Source of the DNA: DAIODI01 sp036746875
GTDB lineage: Bacteria > Pseudomonadota > Alphaproteobacteria > Rhizobiales > Aestuariivirgaceae
Length of the DNA stretch: 30,889 bases
Assembly: GCA_036746875.1 (NCBI GenBank)
Contig: DAIODI010000007.1
Span: 1-30,889, forward strand
Direction of reading: 5' to 3'
Position numbers and translations under genes: made by a program. Within the stretch, counting starts at the first letter, position 1, and every line of letters starts with the position of its first letter. Shown piece after piece: positions 1-6,992 of the stretch. Under the pieces are notes generated by a model. The model worked only from the letters and a program-made list of their open reading frames with translations. It made no database searches and was not told where the DNA came from.

Positions 1-1
1 C

Positions 2-445
2 GGTGGCCACGGCGACACCATGGTGCCGCTGGAGCGCTACTCGACGGTGGCCGGCATCCCGGTGCCGGATCTGGTGGCGATTAACTGGACCACCCAGAAG
101 CGCATCGACGAGATCGTCAGGCGCACCCGCGACGGCGGCGCCGAGATCGTCGGCCTGCTCAAGACCGGCTCGGCCTACTACGCCCCGGCGGCCTCGGCCA
201 TCGCCATGGCCGAAAGCTTCCTCAAGGACAAGAAGCGCGTGCTGCCCTGCGCCGCCCACCTCACCGGTCAGTACGGCGTCAACGACCTCTACGTTGGCGT
301 GCCGGTGGTGATCGGCGCGCAAGGCGTTGAGCGTGTTGTGGAAATCAGGCTCGACGCAGCCGAGAAGGAGCAGTTCCGCAATTCCGTCAAGGCGGTGGAG
401 GGGCTGATGGATGCGGCCCGCAAGATTGCTCCCGACCTTGGCTGA
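2..445 (+). CDS. mdh: Malate dehydrogenase, C-terminal part (5' end outside window)
   Basis: This is the last 147 residues of an NAD-dependent malate dehydrogenase, which interconverts malate and oxaloacetate in the cytoplasm. The frame is already open at base 2. It begins with the GGHGDTMVPL stretch that carries the catalytic histidine in the LDH-like malate dehydrogenase family, and the downstream sequence fits the substrate-binding C-terminal domain. About half of a normal protein of roughly 320 residues is present. It ends in TGA at 443-445, and sucC follows 95 bases later on the same strand. This mdh-suc order is usual in alphaproteobacteria. An ATG at 20 lies inside the gene and is not the real start. 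Confidence 0.95.
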   Translation, partial: GGHGDTMVPLERYSTVAGIPVPDLVAINWTTQKRIDEIVRRTRDGGAEIVGLLKTGSAYYAPAASAIAMAESFLKDKKRVLPCAAHLTGQYGVNDLYVGVPVVIGAQGVERVVEIRLDAAEKEQFRNSVKAVEGLMDAARKIAPDLG

Positions 446-478
446 ACAGGGCTGGTATCTGGTATACCAATACTGGCC
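438..478 (+). promoter_or_regulatory. Candidate promoter/operator before sucC with palindrome TGGTATACCA
   Basis: The mdh-sucC gap holds a perfect 10-bp palindrome, TGGTATACCA, at 460-469. A direct copy of its half-site, TGGTAT, lies 7 bases upstream at 453-458. TATACC at 463-468 preceded by TG at 460-461 resembles an extended -10 element, with a weak -35 (TTGGCT, 438-443) at a long 19-base spacing. Palindromes of this shape are typical operators for GntR-family (FadR/FCD) regulators, so a repressor or activator could set sucCDAB-lpdA expression separately from mdh. The palindrome is seen directly; the promoter and the regulator class are inference. Confidence 0.35.
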
Positions 479-540
479 CACCGGCCGGGCCCCATGATAA
501 GGATGGTTTCGCCGTCAACGGCGCACAAGGGACGAAGCCC

Positions 541-1710
541 ATGAACATCCACGAGTACCAGGCCAAGGAGCTGCTCCGCCAGTTCGGCGCGCCCACCGGC
601 CACGGCTTTGCGGCCTTCACCGTCGATGAGGCGGTGGAGGCGGCGAAGAAACTTCCTGGCCCCGTCTATGTCGTGAAGGCGCAGATCCACGCCGGCGGCC
701 GCGGCAAGGGCGGCGGCGTCAAGGTGGTCAAGTCGCACGACGATGTCCGCAAGGAAGCCAAGCGGATGCTGGGGATGACGCTCGTCACCCATCAGACCGG
801 GCCTGCGGGCAAGACGGTGAACCGCCTCTACATCGAGGACGGCGCGCGCATCTCGCGCGAGCTCTACCTATCGGCGCTGGTCGACCGCGCCACCTCGCGC
901 GTCGCCTTCATCGCCTCCACCGAGGGCGGCATGGACATCGAGAAGGTGGCCCACGACACGCCGGAGAAAATCCACACCGTTCACGTCGACCCGGCGGCCG
1001 GCTACTCGCCCTACGTCGGGCGCGCGGTGGCGGCGGCGTTGAAGCTCGACGGCGAACTGCAGAAGCAGTGCGTGGCGCTGGTCGGTTCGCTCTACCGCGC
1101 CTTCGTCGAGAAGGACATGAGCCTGCTCGAGATCAACCCGCTGATCGTCACCGGGGACGGCAAGCTCGTCTGCCTCGACGCCAAGATCAACTTCGACTCG
1201 AACGCGCTCTACCGCCACAAGGACGTACTGGCGCTGCGCGACGAAACCGAAGAGGACGCCAAGGAGATCGAGGCGTCGAGGTTCGACCTCTCCTACATCG
1301 CCCTCGACGGCTCCATCGGCTGCATGGTGAACGGGGCCGGACTTGCGATGGCCACCATGGACATCATCAAGCTCTACGGCGCCGAGCCCGCCAACTTCCT
1401 CGACGTCGGCGGCGGCGCAACCAGGGAGAAGGTGACGGCGGCGTTCAAGATCATCACCGCCGACCCGAAGGTGAAGGGCATCCTCGTCAACATCTTCGGC
1501 GGCATCATGCGCTGCGACGTCATCGCGGAAGGGGTGATCGCGGCGGTGAAGGAGGTGGGCCTCAAGGTTCCCCTCGTGGTCCGCCTCGAGGGCACCAACG
1601 TCGACCTCGGCAGGCAGATCCTCAACCAGTCCGGCCTCAACGTCATCGCCGCCGACGACCTCGACGACGCGGCGAGGAAGGTGGTCAAGGCTGTGAAGGA
1701 GGCCCGCTGA
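541..1710 (+). CDS. sucC: Succinyl-CoA synthetase (ADP-forming) beta subunit
   Basis: This 389-residue protein is the nucleotide-binding beta subunit of succinate-CoA ligase, which makes ATP or GTP from succinyl-CoA in the TCA cycle. It opens with MNIHEYQAKELL, the family's characteristic start, followed by an ATP-grasp domain over roughly the first 240 residues, including the EINPL segment. The C-terminal CoA-ligase domain carries the GGGA and NIFGGIMRCD stretches. Length matches the family. The start at 541 is supported by AAGGGA at 527-532, 8 bases upstream. Its stop TGA (1708-1710) shares one base with the ATG of sucD (TGATG), so the two subunits are translationally coupled. Confidence 0.97.
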   Translation: MNIHEYQAKELLRQFGAPTGHGFAAFTVDEAVEAAKKLPGPVYVVKAQIHAGGRGKGGGVKVVKSHDDVRKEAKRMLGMTLVTHQTGPAGKTVNRLYIEDGARISRELYLSALVDRATSRVAFIASTEGGMDIEKVAHDTPEKIHTVHVDPAAGYSPYVGRAVAAALKLDGELQKQCVALVGSLYRAFVEKDMSLLEINPLIVTGDGKLVCLDAKINFDSNALYRHKDVLALRDETEEDAKEIEASRFDLSYIALDGSIGCMVNGAGLAMATMDIIKLYGAEPANFLDVGGGATREKVTAAFKIITADPKVKGILVNIFGGIMRCDVIAEGVIAAVKEVGLKVPLVVRLEGTNVDLGRQILNQSGLNVIAADDLDDAARKVVKAVKEAR

Positions 1711-2585
1711 TGTCGATTCTGGTCAACAGGAAGACGAAGGTCATCTGCCAGGGCGTCACCGGGGCCCAGGGCACCTTCCACACCGAGCAGGCGATCGCCT
1801 ACGGCACCCAGATGGTGGGCGGCGTGCCGCCCGGCCGCGGCGGCTCCACCCACCTCGGGCTGCCGGTGTTCGACACCGTCGGCGAGGCGCGCGAGGCGAC
1901 GGGCGCCGAGGCAAGCGTGGTCTATGTGCCGCCGCCGTTCGCCGCCGACGCCATCCTTGAAGCCATCGCGGCGGAAATCCCGCTCGTGGTGTGCATCACC
2001 GAAGGCATCCCCGTGCTCGATATGGTGAAGGTGAAGCGGGCGCTGTCGGGCTCGAAGACCAGGCTCATCGGCCCCAACTGCCCCGGCCTCATCACCCCGA
2101 AGGAATGCAAGATCGGTATCATGCCGGGCCACATCTTCAGGAAAGGTTCGGTGGGCATCGTGTCGCGCTCGGGCACCCTCACCTACGAGGCGGTGAAGCA
2201 GACCTCCGACGCGGGCCTTGGCCAGACGACGGCGGTGGGCATCGGCGGCGATCCGGTGAAGGGAACCGAATTCATCGACGTGCTGGAGATGTTTTTGGCC
2301 GATCCGAAGACCGAATCGATCATCATGATCGGCGAAATCGGTGGATCGGCCGAGGAAGAGGCGGCGGAGTTCCTGCGCAAGTCGAAGGTGAAGAAGCCGA
2401 TGGTTGGTTTCATCGCCGGGCGCACCGCGCCGCCCGGCCGCCGCATGGGCCACGCCGGCGCCATCATTTCCGGCGGCAAGGGCGGCGCCGACGACAAGAT
2501 CGAGGCGATGCGGCGCGGGAGGATCAGGATCGCGCCGTCGCCCGCCGCGCTCGGCGTCACATTGCGCAAGGTGCTGAAGGATTGA
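1710..2585 (+). CDS. sucD: Succinyl-CoA synthetase alpha subunit
   Basis: This 291-residue protein is the CoA-binding alpha subunit that carries the phosphohistidine intermediate of succinate-CoA ligase. The N-terminal Rossmann CoA-binding domain starts MSILVNRKTKVICQGVTG. The active-site histidine lies in the GHAGAI motif near residue 250, within the C-terminal ligase domain. The ATG at 1710 overlaps the sucC stop. Upstream in-frame sequence runs inside sucC and does not resemble the family, so I reject longer starts. The usual GGVTPGKGG loop reads GGVPPGRGG here, a mild variation. It is followed by a 129-base gap rich in RNA hairpins before sucA. Confidence 0.97.
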   Translation: MSILVNRKTKVICQGVTGAQGTFHTEQAIAYGTQMVGGVPPGRGGSTHLGLPVFDTVGEAREATGAEASVVYVPPPFAADAILEAIAAEIPLVVCITEGIPVLDMVKVKRALSGSKTRLIGPNCPGLITPKECKIGIMPGHIFRKGSVGIVSRSGTLTYEAVKQTSDAGLGQTTAVGIGGDPVKGTEFIDVLEMFLADPKTESIIMIGEIGGSAEEEAAEFLRKSKVKKPMVGFIAGRTAPPGRRMGHAGAIISGGKGGADDKIEAMRRGRIRIAPSPAALGVTLRKVLKD

Positions 2586-2599
2586 CGCGAAGGTGAACG

Positions 2600-2628
2600 C
2601 CCCCGCCCTCAACACGAGCGGGCGGGGG
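2600..2628 (+). other. Intercistronic hairpin after sucD
   Basis: CCCCCGCCC at 2600-2608 pairs perfectly with GGGCGGGGG at 2620-2628 over an 11-base loop, 15 bases past the sucD stop. There is no U-rich tail (TTCGAGCC follows), so a classical terminator is doubtful. An mRNA-stabilising or attenuating stem between sucCD and sucAB-lpdA is more likely. Confidence 0.6.
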
Positions 2629-2646
2629 TTCGAGCCTTCGGCCAGC

Positions 2647-2668
2647 CCGGCCGGTGTCGACCGGCCGG
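2647..2668 (+). other. Second intercistronic hairpin before sucA
   Basis: A perfect 9-bp stem is formed by 2647-2655 (CCGGCCGGT) and 2660-2668 (ACCGGCCGG), closed by a GTCG tetraloop. It lies 18 bases after the first hairpin and 9 bases before the sucA Shine-Dalgarno sequence. Confidence 0.6.
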
Positions 2669-2677
2669 ACCACGAGT

Positions 2678-2717
2678 AAGGAGGCGCCGGCGGTCATGCG
2701 CCGGCTGACGACCGATG
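2678..2717 (+). promoter_or_regulatory. sucA ribosome-binding site with hairpin spacer
   Basis: The strong Shine-Dalgarno sequence AAGGAGG (2678-2684) is 30 bases from the only plausible sucA ATG (2715), too far for normal use. Between them, 2686-2692 (GCCGGCG) and 2699-2705 (CGCCGGC) form seven consecutive G-C pairs with a GTCATG loop. Folding removes 20 bases and leaves an effective spacer of 10. The loop contains an ATG (2696) that sits at ordinary spacing but in the wrong frame for SucA. In the sucA frame a TGA at 2706 rules out an earlier start. The fold is inferred from pairing only. Confidence 0.5.
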
Positions 2718-5669
2718 ACGAAGAGCGAAACCAACGCCGCGTTCGAGCAGACCTCGTTCCTCTACGGCGGCAACGCGGCCTTCATCGAGCAGATGCAGGC
2801 GCGCTACCTCGAAGACCCGAACTCCGTCGATCCGCAGTGGCGGGCGTTCTTCGCCTCGCTCTCCGACAACCGCTCGGACGCGCTGAAGATCGCCGGCGGG
2901 CCGAGTTGGGAACGCGAGCCGGTGTCGCAACCGGCGGACGGCGACCTGATGGCGGCGCTGGGCCTCGACGCCGCCGCCGCAGGGAAAGCGGTCGGCGAGC
3001 GGGTGGAGCGAGCGGCGCGCGGCCGCGGCGAGGCGATGTCGGCGGAGCAGCTGCGCAAGGCGACCCTCGATTCGGTGCGCGCGCTGATGATGATCCGCGC
3101 CTATCGCATCCGTGGCCACCTCGCCGCCGACCTCGATCCGCTGGCGCTGAAGCCGCCGCAGTCGCACCCGGAGCTCGATCCGGCGAGCTACGGGTTCGGG
3201 CCGCAGGACATGGACCGGCCAGTGTTCATCGACAACGTGCTGGGACTTGAGCGCGCCACGATCCGCGAGATCCTCACCATCCTCAAGCGCACCTACTGCT
3301 CGACGCTGGGCGTTGAGTTCATGCACATCTCCAACCCCGCCCAGAAGGCGTGGCTCCAGGAGCGCATCGAAGGGCCGGGCAAGGGCGTGGCGTTCACCGC
3401 CGCCGGCAAGAAGGCGATCCTCAACAAGCTGATCGAGGCCGAAGGCTTCGAGCATTTCCTCAACATCAAGTACACCGGCACCAAGCGCTTCGGCCTCGAC
3501 GGCGGCGAGGCGATGATCCCGGGGCTCGAACAGATCATCAAGCGCGGCGGGGCGCTGGGCTTGCGCGAGATCGTGCTCGGCATGGCGCACCGCGGCCGCC
3601 TCAACGTGCTCGCCAACGTCATGGGCAAGCCCCATTCGGTGATCTTCCACGAGTTCAAGGGCGGCTCCTCGACGCCGGAGGAAGTGGAAGGCTCGGGCGA
3701 CGTGAAGTATCACCTCGGCTCGTCCTCCGACCGCGAGTTCGACGACAACAAGGTCCACCTCTCGCTCACCGCCAATCCCTCGCACCTCGAGATCGTCGAT
3801 CCGGTGGTGCTGGGCAAGGTGCGCGCCAAGCAGGACCTGCACGAAGGCGACCGCCGCCGGGTGATGCCGCTGTTGATCCACGGCGACGCGGCCTTCGCAG
3901 GGCAGGGCGTGGTGGCGGAGTGCTTCGGCCTCTCCGGGCTGAAAGGCCATCGCACCGGCGGATCGATCCACTTCATCGTCAACAACCAGATCGGCTTCAC
4001 CACCAGCCCCATCTGGGCGCGCTCCTCGCCTTACCCCTCGGACGTCGCCAAGATGATCGAGGCGCCGATCTTCCATGTGAACGGCGACGATCCGGAGGCG
4101 GTCGTCTACGCGGCCAAGATCGCCACCGAGTTCCGGCAGAAGTTCAAGCACCCGGTCGTCATCGACATGTTCTGCTACCGCCGCTTCGGCCACAACGAGT
4201 CCGACGAGCCGGCGTTCACCCAGCCGGTGATGTACCGGCGCATCGCCCAGCACCCGACGGTGGTGCAGCTCTACGCCAGCCGGCTGATCGAAGAGGGCGT
4301 GCTGACGGCGCAGGAGCTCGAGGCGATGAAGGCCGCCTTCCGCAAGCGCCTCGACGACGCCTTCGCCGCCTCGGAAGGCTACAAGGCCAACAAGGCCGAC
4401 TGGCTGGACGGCCGCTGGTCCGGCCTGAAGGCGGCCCGCCTCGACGACGATCCGCGCCGCGGCCGGACGGGGGTCGAGATCGCCCGCCTCAAGGAGCTCG
4501 GCGCCCGCCTCACCCGGTTGCCGAAGGGCTTCACGCCGCACCGCACTCTGCAACGCATCTACGACGGCCGGCGCAAGGCGATCGAGGAGGGAGTGGGCCT
4601 CGACTGGGCGACCGCCGAGTCGCTCGCCTTCGCCACGCTGCTCGACGAGGGTTTTCCGGTGCGCCTGTCCGGCCAGGACGTGCAGCGCGGCACGTTCTCG
4701 CAGCGCCACGCGGTGGTGATCGACCAGGAGACGGAGAAGCGCTACACGCCGCTCAACCATCTCGGCAAAGACCAGAAAGCGCGCTTCGAGGTCATCAACT
4801 CAATGCTTTCGGAAGAGGCGGTGCTCGGCTTCGAGTACGGCTACTCGCTGGCCGAACCCAATTGCCTCGTCCTGTGGGAAGCCCAGTTCGGCGACTTCGC
4901 CAACGGCGCGCAGGTGGTGTTCGACCAGTTCATCTCGTCGGGCGAGCGCAAGTGGCTGAGGCTTTCCGGCCTCGTCTGCCTGTTGCCGCACGGTTACGAG
5001 GGCCAGGGGCCCGAGCATTCCTCCGCGCGGCTCGAGCGCTATCTGCAGATGTGCGCGGAGGACAACATGCAGGTGGCGAACTGCACCACGCCCGCCAACT
5101 ACTTCCACATCCTCCGCCGGCAGATGAAGCGCGACTTCCGCAAACCGCTGGTGCTGATGACGCCGAAATCGCTGCTGCGCCACAAGCTCGCCGTGTCGCG
5201 CCTCGATGAACTCGGGCCGGACACGAGCTTCCACCGGGTGCTGTGGGACGACGCCCAGTTCGGCCCCACCGGGAAGGTGACGCTGAAGGAGGACGCGAAG
5301 ATTCGCCGCGTCATCCTGTGCACCGGCAAGGTCTACTTCGACCTGTTCGAGGAGCGCGAGAAGCGCGGCGTCGACGATGTGTACCTGATGCGCGTCGAGC
5401 AGCTTTATCCATTCCCGCTTAAGACGCTGGTGCAGGAGCTGTCGCGCTTCAAGGCCGCCGACATCGTGTGGTGCCAGGAGGAGCCCTACAACATGGGCGC
5501 CTGGACGTTCGTGCAGCCGAACCTCGAATGGGTCCTCGGCAAGGCCGGCAACGCCACGAAGCGGCCGCGCTACGTCGGCCGCAGCGCCTCCGCCGCCACA
5601 GCGACCGGGCTGATGAGCAAGCACCTGAAGGAGCTCCACGCCTTCCTCGACGAAGCGTTCGGCGAGTAG
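2715..5669 (+). CDS. sucA: 2-oxoglutarate dehydrogenase E1 component
   Basis: This 984-residue protein is the thiamine-diphosphate-dependent E1 of the 2-oxoglutarate dehydrogenase complex, which decarboxylates 2-oxoglutarate and passes the succinyl group to the E2 lipoyl arm. The N-terminus TSFLYGGNAAFIEQM, followed by DPNSVDPQW, is the usual start of alphaproteobacterial SucA. The central part has HRGRLNVLANV, the GDAAFAGQGVVAE segment of the cofactor domain, and NNQIGFTT. The transketolase-like pyrimidine domain follows (about residues 630-840, with QRHAV and HGYEGQGPEHSSARLER). Length is normal for the family. The first in-frame start after a stop is ATG 2715; its ribosome-binding site is unusual and is described separately. 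sucB follows after 36 bases. Confidence 0.97.
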   Translation: MTKSETNAAFEQTSFLYGGNAAFIEQMQARYLEDPNSVDPQWRAFFASLSDNRSDALKIAGGPSWEREPVSQPADGDLMAALGLDAAAAGKAVGERVERAARGRGEAMSAEQLRKATLDSVRALMMIRAYRIRGHLAADLDPLALKPPQSHPELDPASYGFGPQDMDRPVFIDNVLGLERATIREILTILKRTYCSTLGVEFMHISNPAQKAWLQERIEGPGKGVAFTAAGKKAILNKLIEAEGFEHFLNIKYTGTKRFGLDGGEAMIPGLEQIIKRGGALGLREIVLGMAHRGRLNVLANVMGKPHSVIFHEFKGGSSTPEEVEGSGDVKYHLGSSSDREFDDNKVHLSLTANPSHLEIVDPVVLGKVRAKQDLHEGDRRRVMPLLIHGDAAFAGQGVVAECFGLSGLKGHRTGGSIHFIVNNQIGFTTSPIWARSSPYPSDVAKMIEAPIFHVNGDDPEAVVYAAKIATEFRQKFKHPVVIDMFCYRRFGHNESDEPAFTQPVMYRRIAQHPTVVQLYASRLIEEGVLTAQELEAMKAAFRKRLDDAFAASEGYKANKADWLDGRWSGLKAARLDDDPRRGRTGVEIARLKELGARLTRLPKGFTPHRTLQRIYDGRRKAIEEGVGLDWATAESLAFATLLDEGFPVRLSGQDVQRGTFSQRHAVVIDQETEKRYTPLNHLGKDQKARFEVINSMLSEEAVLGFEYGYSLAEPNCLVLWEAQFGDFANGAQVVFDQFISSGERKWLRLSGLVCLLPHGYEGQGPEHSSARLERYLQMCAEDNMQVANCTTPANYFHILRRQMKRDFRKPLVLMTPKSLLRHKLAVSRLDELGPDTSFHRVLWDDAQFGPTGKVTLKEDAKIRRVILCTGKVYFDLFEEREKRGVDDVYLMRVEQLYPFPLKTLVQELSRFKAADIVWCQEEPYNMGAWTFVQPNLEWVLGKAGNATKRPRYVGRSASAATATGLMSKHLKELHAFLDEAFGE

Positions 5670-5705
5670 GGACCAGGGACGGATGACGCGAAAGGCAGAC
5701 GCGCG

Positions 5706-6959
5706 ATGACCACGGACATCAAGGTTCCAACGCTTGGCGAATCGGTCACGGAAGCGACCATCGCGCAGTGGTTCAAGAAAGAGGGCGACGCGGTGAAGGC
5801 CGACGAGCCTCTGGTCGAGCTTGAGACCGACAAGGTGACGGTGGAGGTGCCCGCGCCCGCCGCCGGCGTGCTGGCCTCGATCAGCGCCAGGCCGGGCGAC
5901 ACGGTGAACGTGGGCGCGATCCTCGGCGCCATCGCCGAAGGCGCGGCTGCCGCCGCTGTGGCGCCGAAGCCCGCCGCCGAAGCCGCAAGGCCCGCCACGA
6001 AGACATCAGCGCCCGAAACGGCGGCGGCGCCGCTGTCGCCGGCCGTGCGCAAGGCGGTGGCCGAGACAGGCGTCGATCCGGCGTCGATCGCCGGCGCGGG
6101 CAAGGACGGCCGCCGGACCAAGGCCGACGTGATCGCCGCAGCCGCCGCAGCCGCCGCAGCCGCCGCGCCCGCCGCGGCGAAGCCCGCCGCCGCCCCCGTC
6201 GCCGCGCTGGCGATCCCGGCGGCGCAGCAGGCCCGCGCGCCCTCCGCGCCGGAAGACGCCGCCCGCGAGGAGCGGGTGCGGATGACCAGGCTCCGCGCCA
6301 CCATCGCGCGGCGGCTGAAGGATGCGCAGAACACCGCCGCCGTGCTCACCACCTTCAACGAGGTGGACATGACTTCGGTGATGGCGTTGCGCGCCCAGTT
6401 CAAGGACCTGTTCGAGAAGCGCCACGGCGTGAAGCTCGGCTTCATGGGCTTCTTCGTGAAGGCCTGCATCCAGGCGCTGAAGGAGATTCCGGCGGTGAAC
6501 GCCGAGATCGACGGCGACGATCTCGTCTATAAGAACTACTATAACATCGGCGTGGCGGTGGGCGCCGACAAGGGCCTCGTCGTGCCGGTGGTGCGCGACG
6601 CCGACCGGCTCACCATCGCCGGCGTCGAGAAGGCGATCGGCGACTACGGCAGGAAGGCCCGCGACGGCGCGCTCGCCATCGCCGACATGCAGGGCGGCAC
6701 CTTCACCATCTCGAACGGCGGCGTCTACGGCTCGCTGATGTCGACGCCGATCCTCAACGCGCCGCAGTCGGCCATCCTCGGCATGCACAAGATCCAGGAC
6801 CGCCCTGTGGCGATCGCCGGCAAGGTGGAGATCCGGCCGATGATGTATCTGGCGCTCTCCTACGACCACCGCATCGTCGACGGCAAGGAGGCCGTCACCT
6901 TTCTCGTGCGCGTGAAGGAGACGCTCGAGGATCCGCAGCGCCTCGTCCTCGACCTCTGA
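5706..6959 (+). CDS. sucB: 2-oxoglutarate dehydrogenase E2, dihydrolipoyl succinyltransferase
   Basis: This 417-residue protein is the core E2 of the 2-oxoglutarate dehydrogenase complex and transfers succinyl groups to CoA. It has one N-terminal lipoyl domain (residues 1-75) with the lipoylated lysine in ETDKVTVEV. An Ala/Pro linker leads to a peripheral-subunit-binding domain (about 103-140, SPAVRKAV...GRRTKADVIAA). A second Ala-rich linker leads to the catalytic domain, with the active-site YDHRIVDG motif near the C-terminus. The second linker is coded by a perfect 9-base tandem repeat (6135-6161). Upstream AAAGG near 5690 is a weak ribosome-binding site. lpdA follows after 33 bases, and the three enzyme components are probably on one transcript. 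Confidence 0.96.
   Translation: MTTDIKVPTLGESVTEATIAQWFKKEGDAVKADEPLVELETDKVTVEVPAPAAGVLASISARPGDTVNVGAILGAIAEGAAAAAVAPKPAAEAARPATKTSAPETAAAPLSPAVRKAVAETGVDPASIAGAGKDGRRTKADVIAAAAAAAAAAAPAAAKPAAAPVAALAIPAAQQARAPSAPEDAAREERVRMTRLRATIARRLKDAQNTAAVLTTFNEVDMTSVMALRAQFKDLFEKRHGVKLGFMGFFVKACIQALKEIPAVNAEIDGDDLVYKNYYNIGVAVGADKGLVVPVVRDADRLTIAGVEKAIGDYGRKARDGALAIADMQGGTFTISNGGVYGSLMSTPILNAPQSAILGMHKIQDRPVAIAGKVEIRPMMYLALSYDHRIVDGKEAVTFLVRVKETLEDPQRLVLDL
6135..6161 (+). repeat. 9-bp tandem repeat inside sucB linker
   Basis: Three exact copies of GCCGCAGCC run in tandem (6135-6143, 6144-6152, 6153-6161), with a degenerate fourth after them. The unit is a multiple of three and codes alanines only, so copy-number changes would lengthen or shorten the flexible E2 linker without a frameshift. 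Confidence 0.8.
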
Positions 6960-6992
6960 CCGCCATCTGATCCGTACACTGAGGAAAACGTC

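Noticed and set aside
2696..3250. ORF starting at the ATG 2696 after the strong SD, as a real leader gene
   Set aside because: The frame overlaps sucA for over 500 bases and reads as an Arg-rich shadow, while SucA has its conserved N-terminus from 2715.
2694..4760. Very long minus-strand open frame (688 codons) opposite sucA
   Set aside because: Its product is rich in Arg, His, Ala and Val with no family motifs, and it lies opposite a fully conserved SucA. GC-rich codon use removes stops from the antisense frame.
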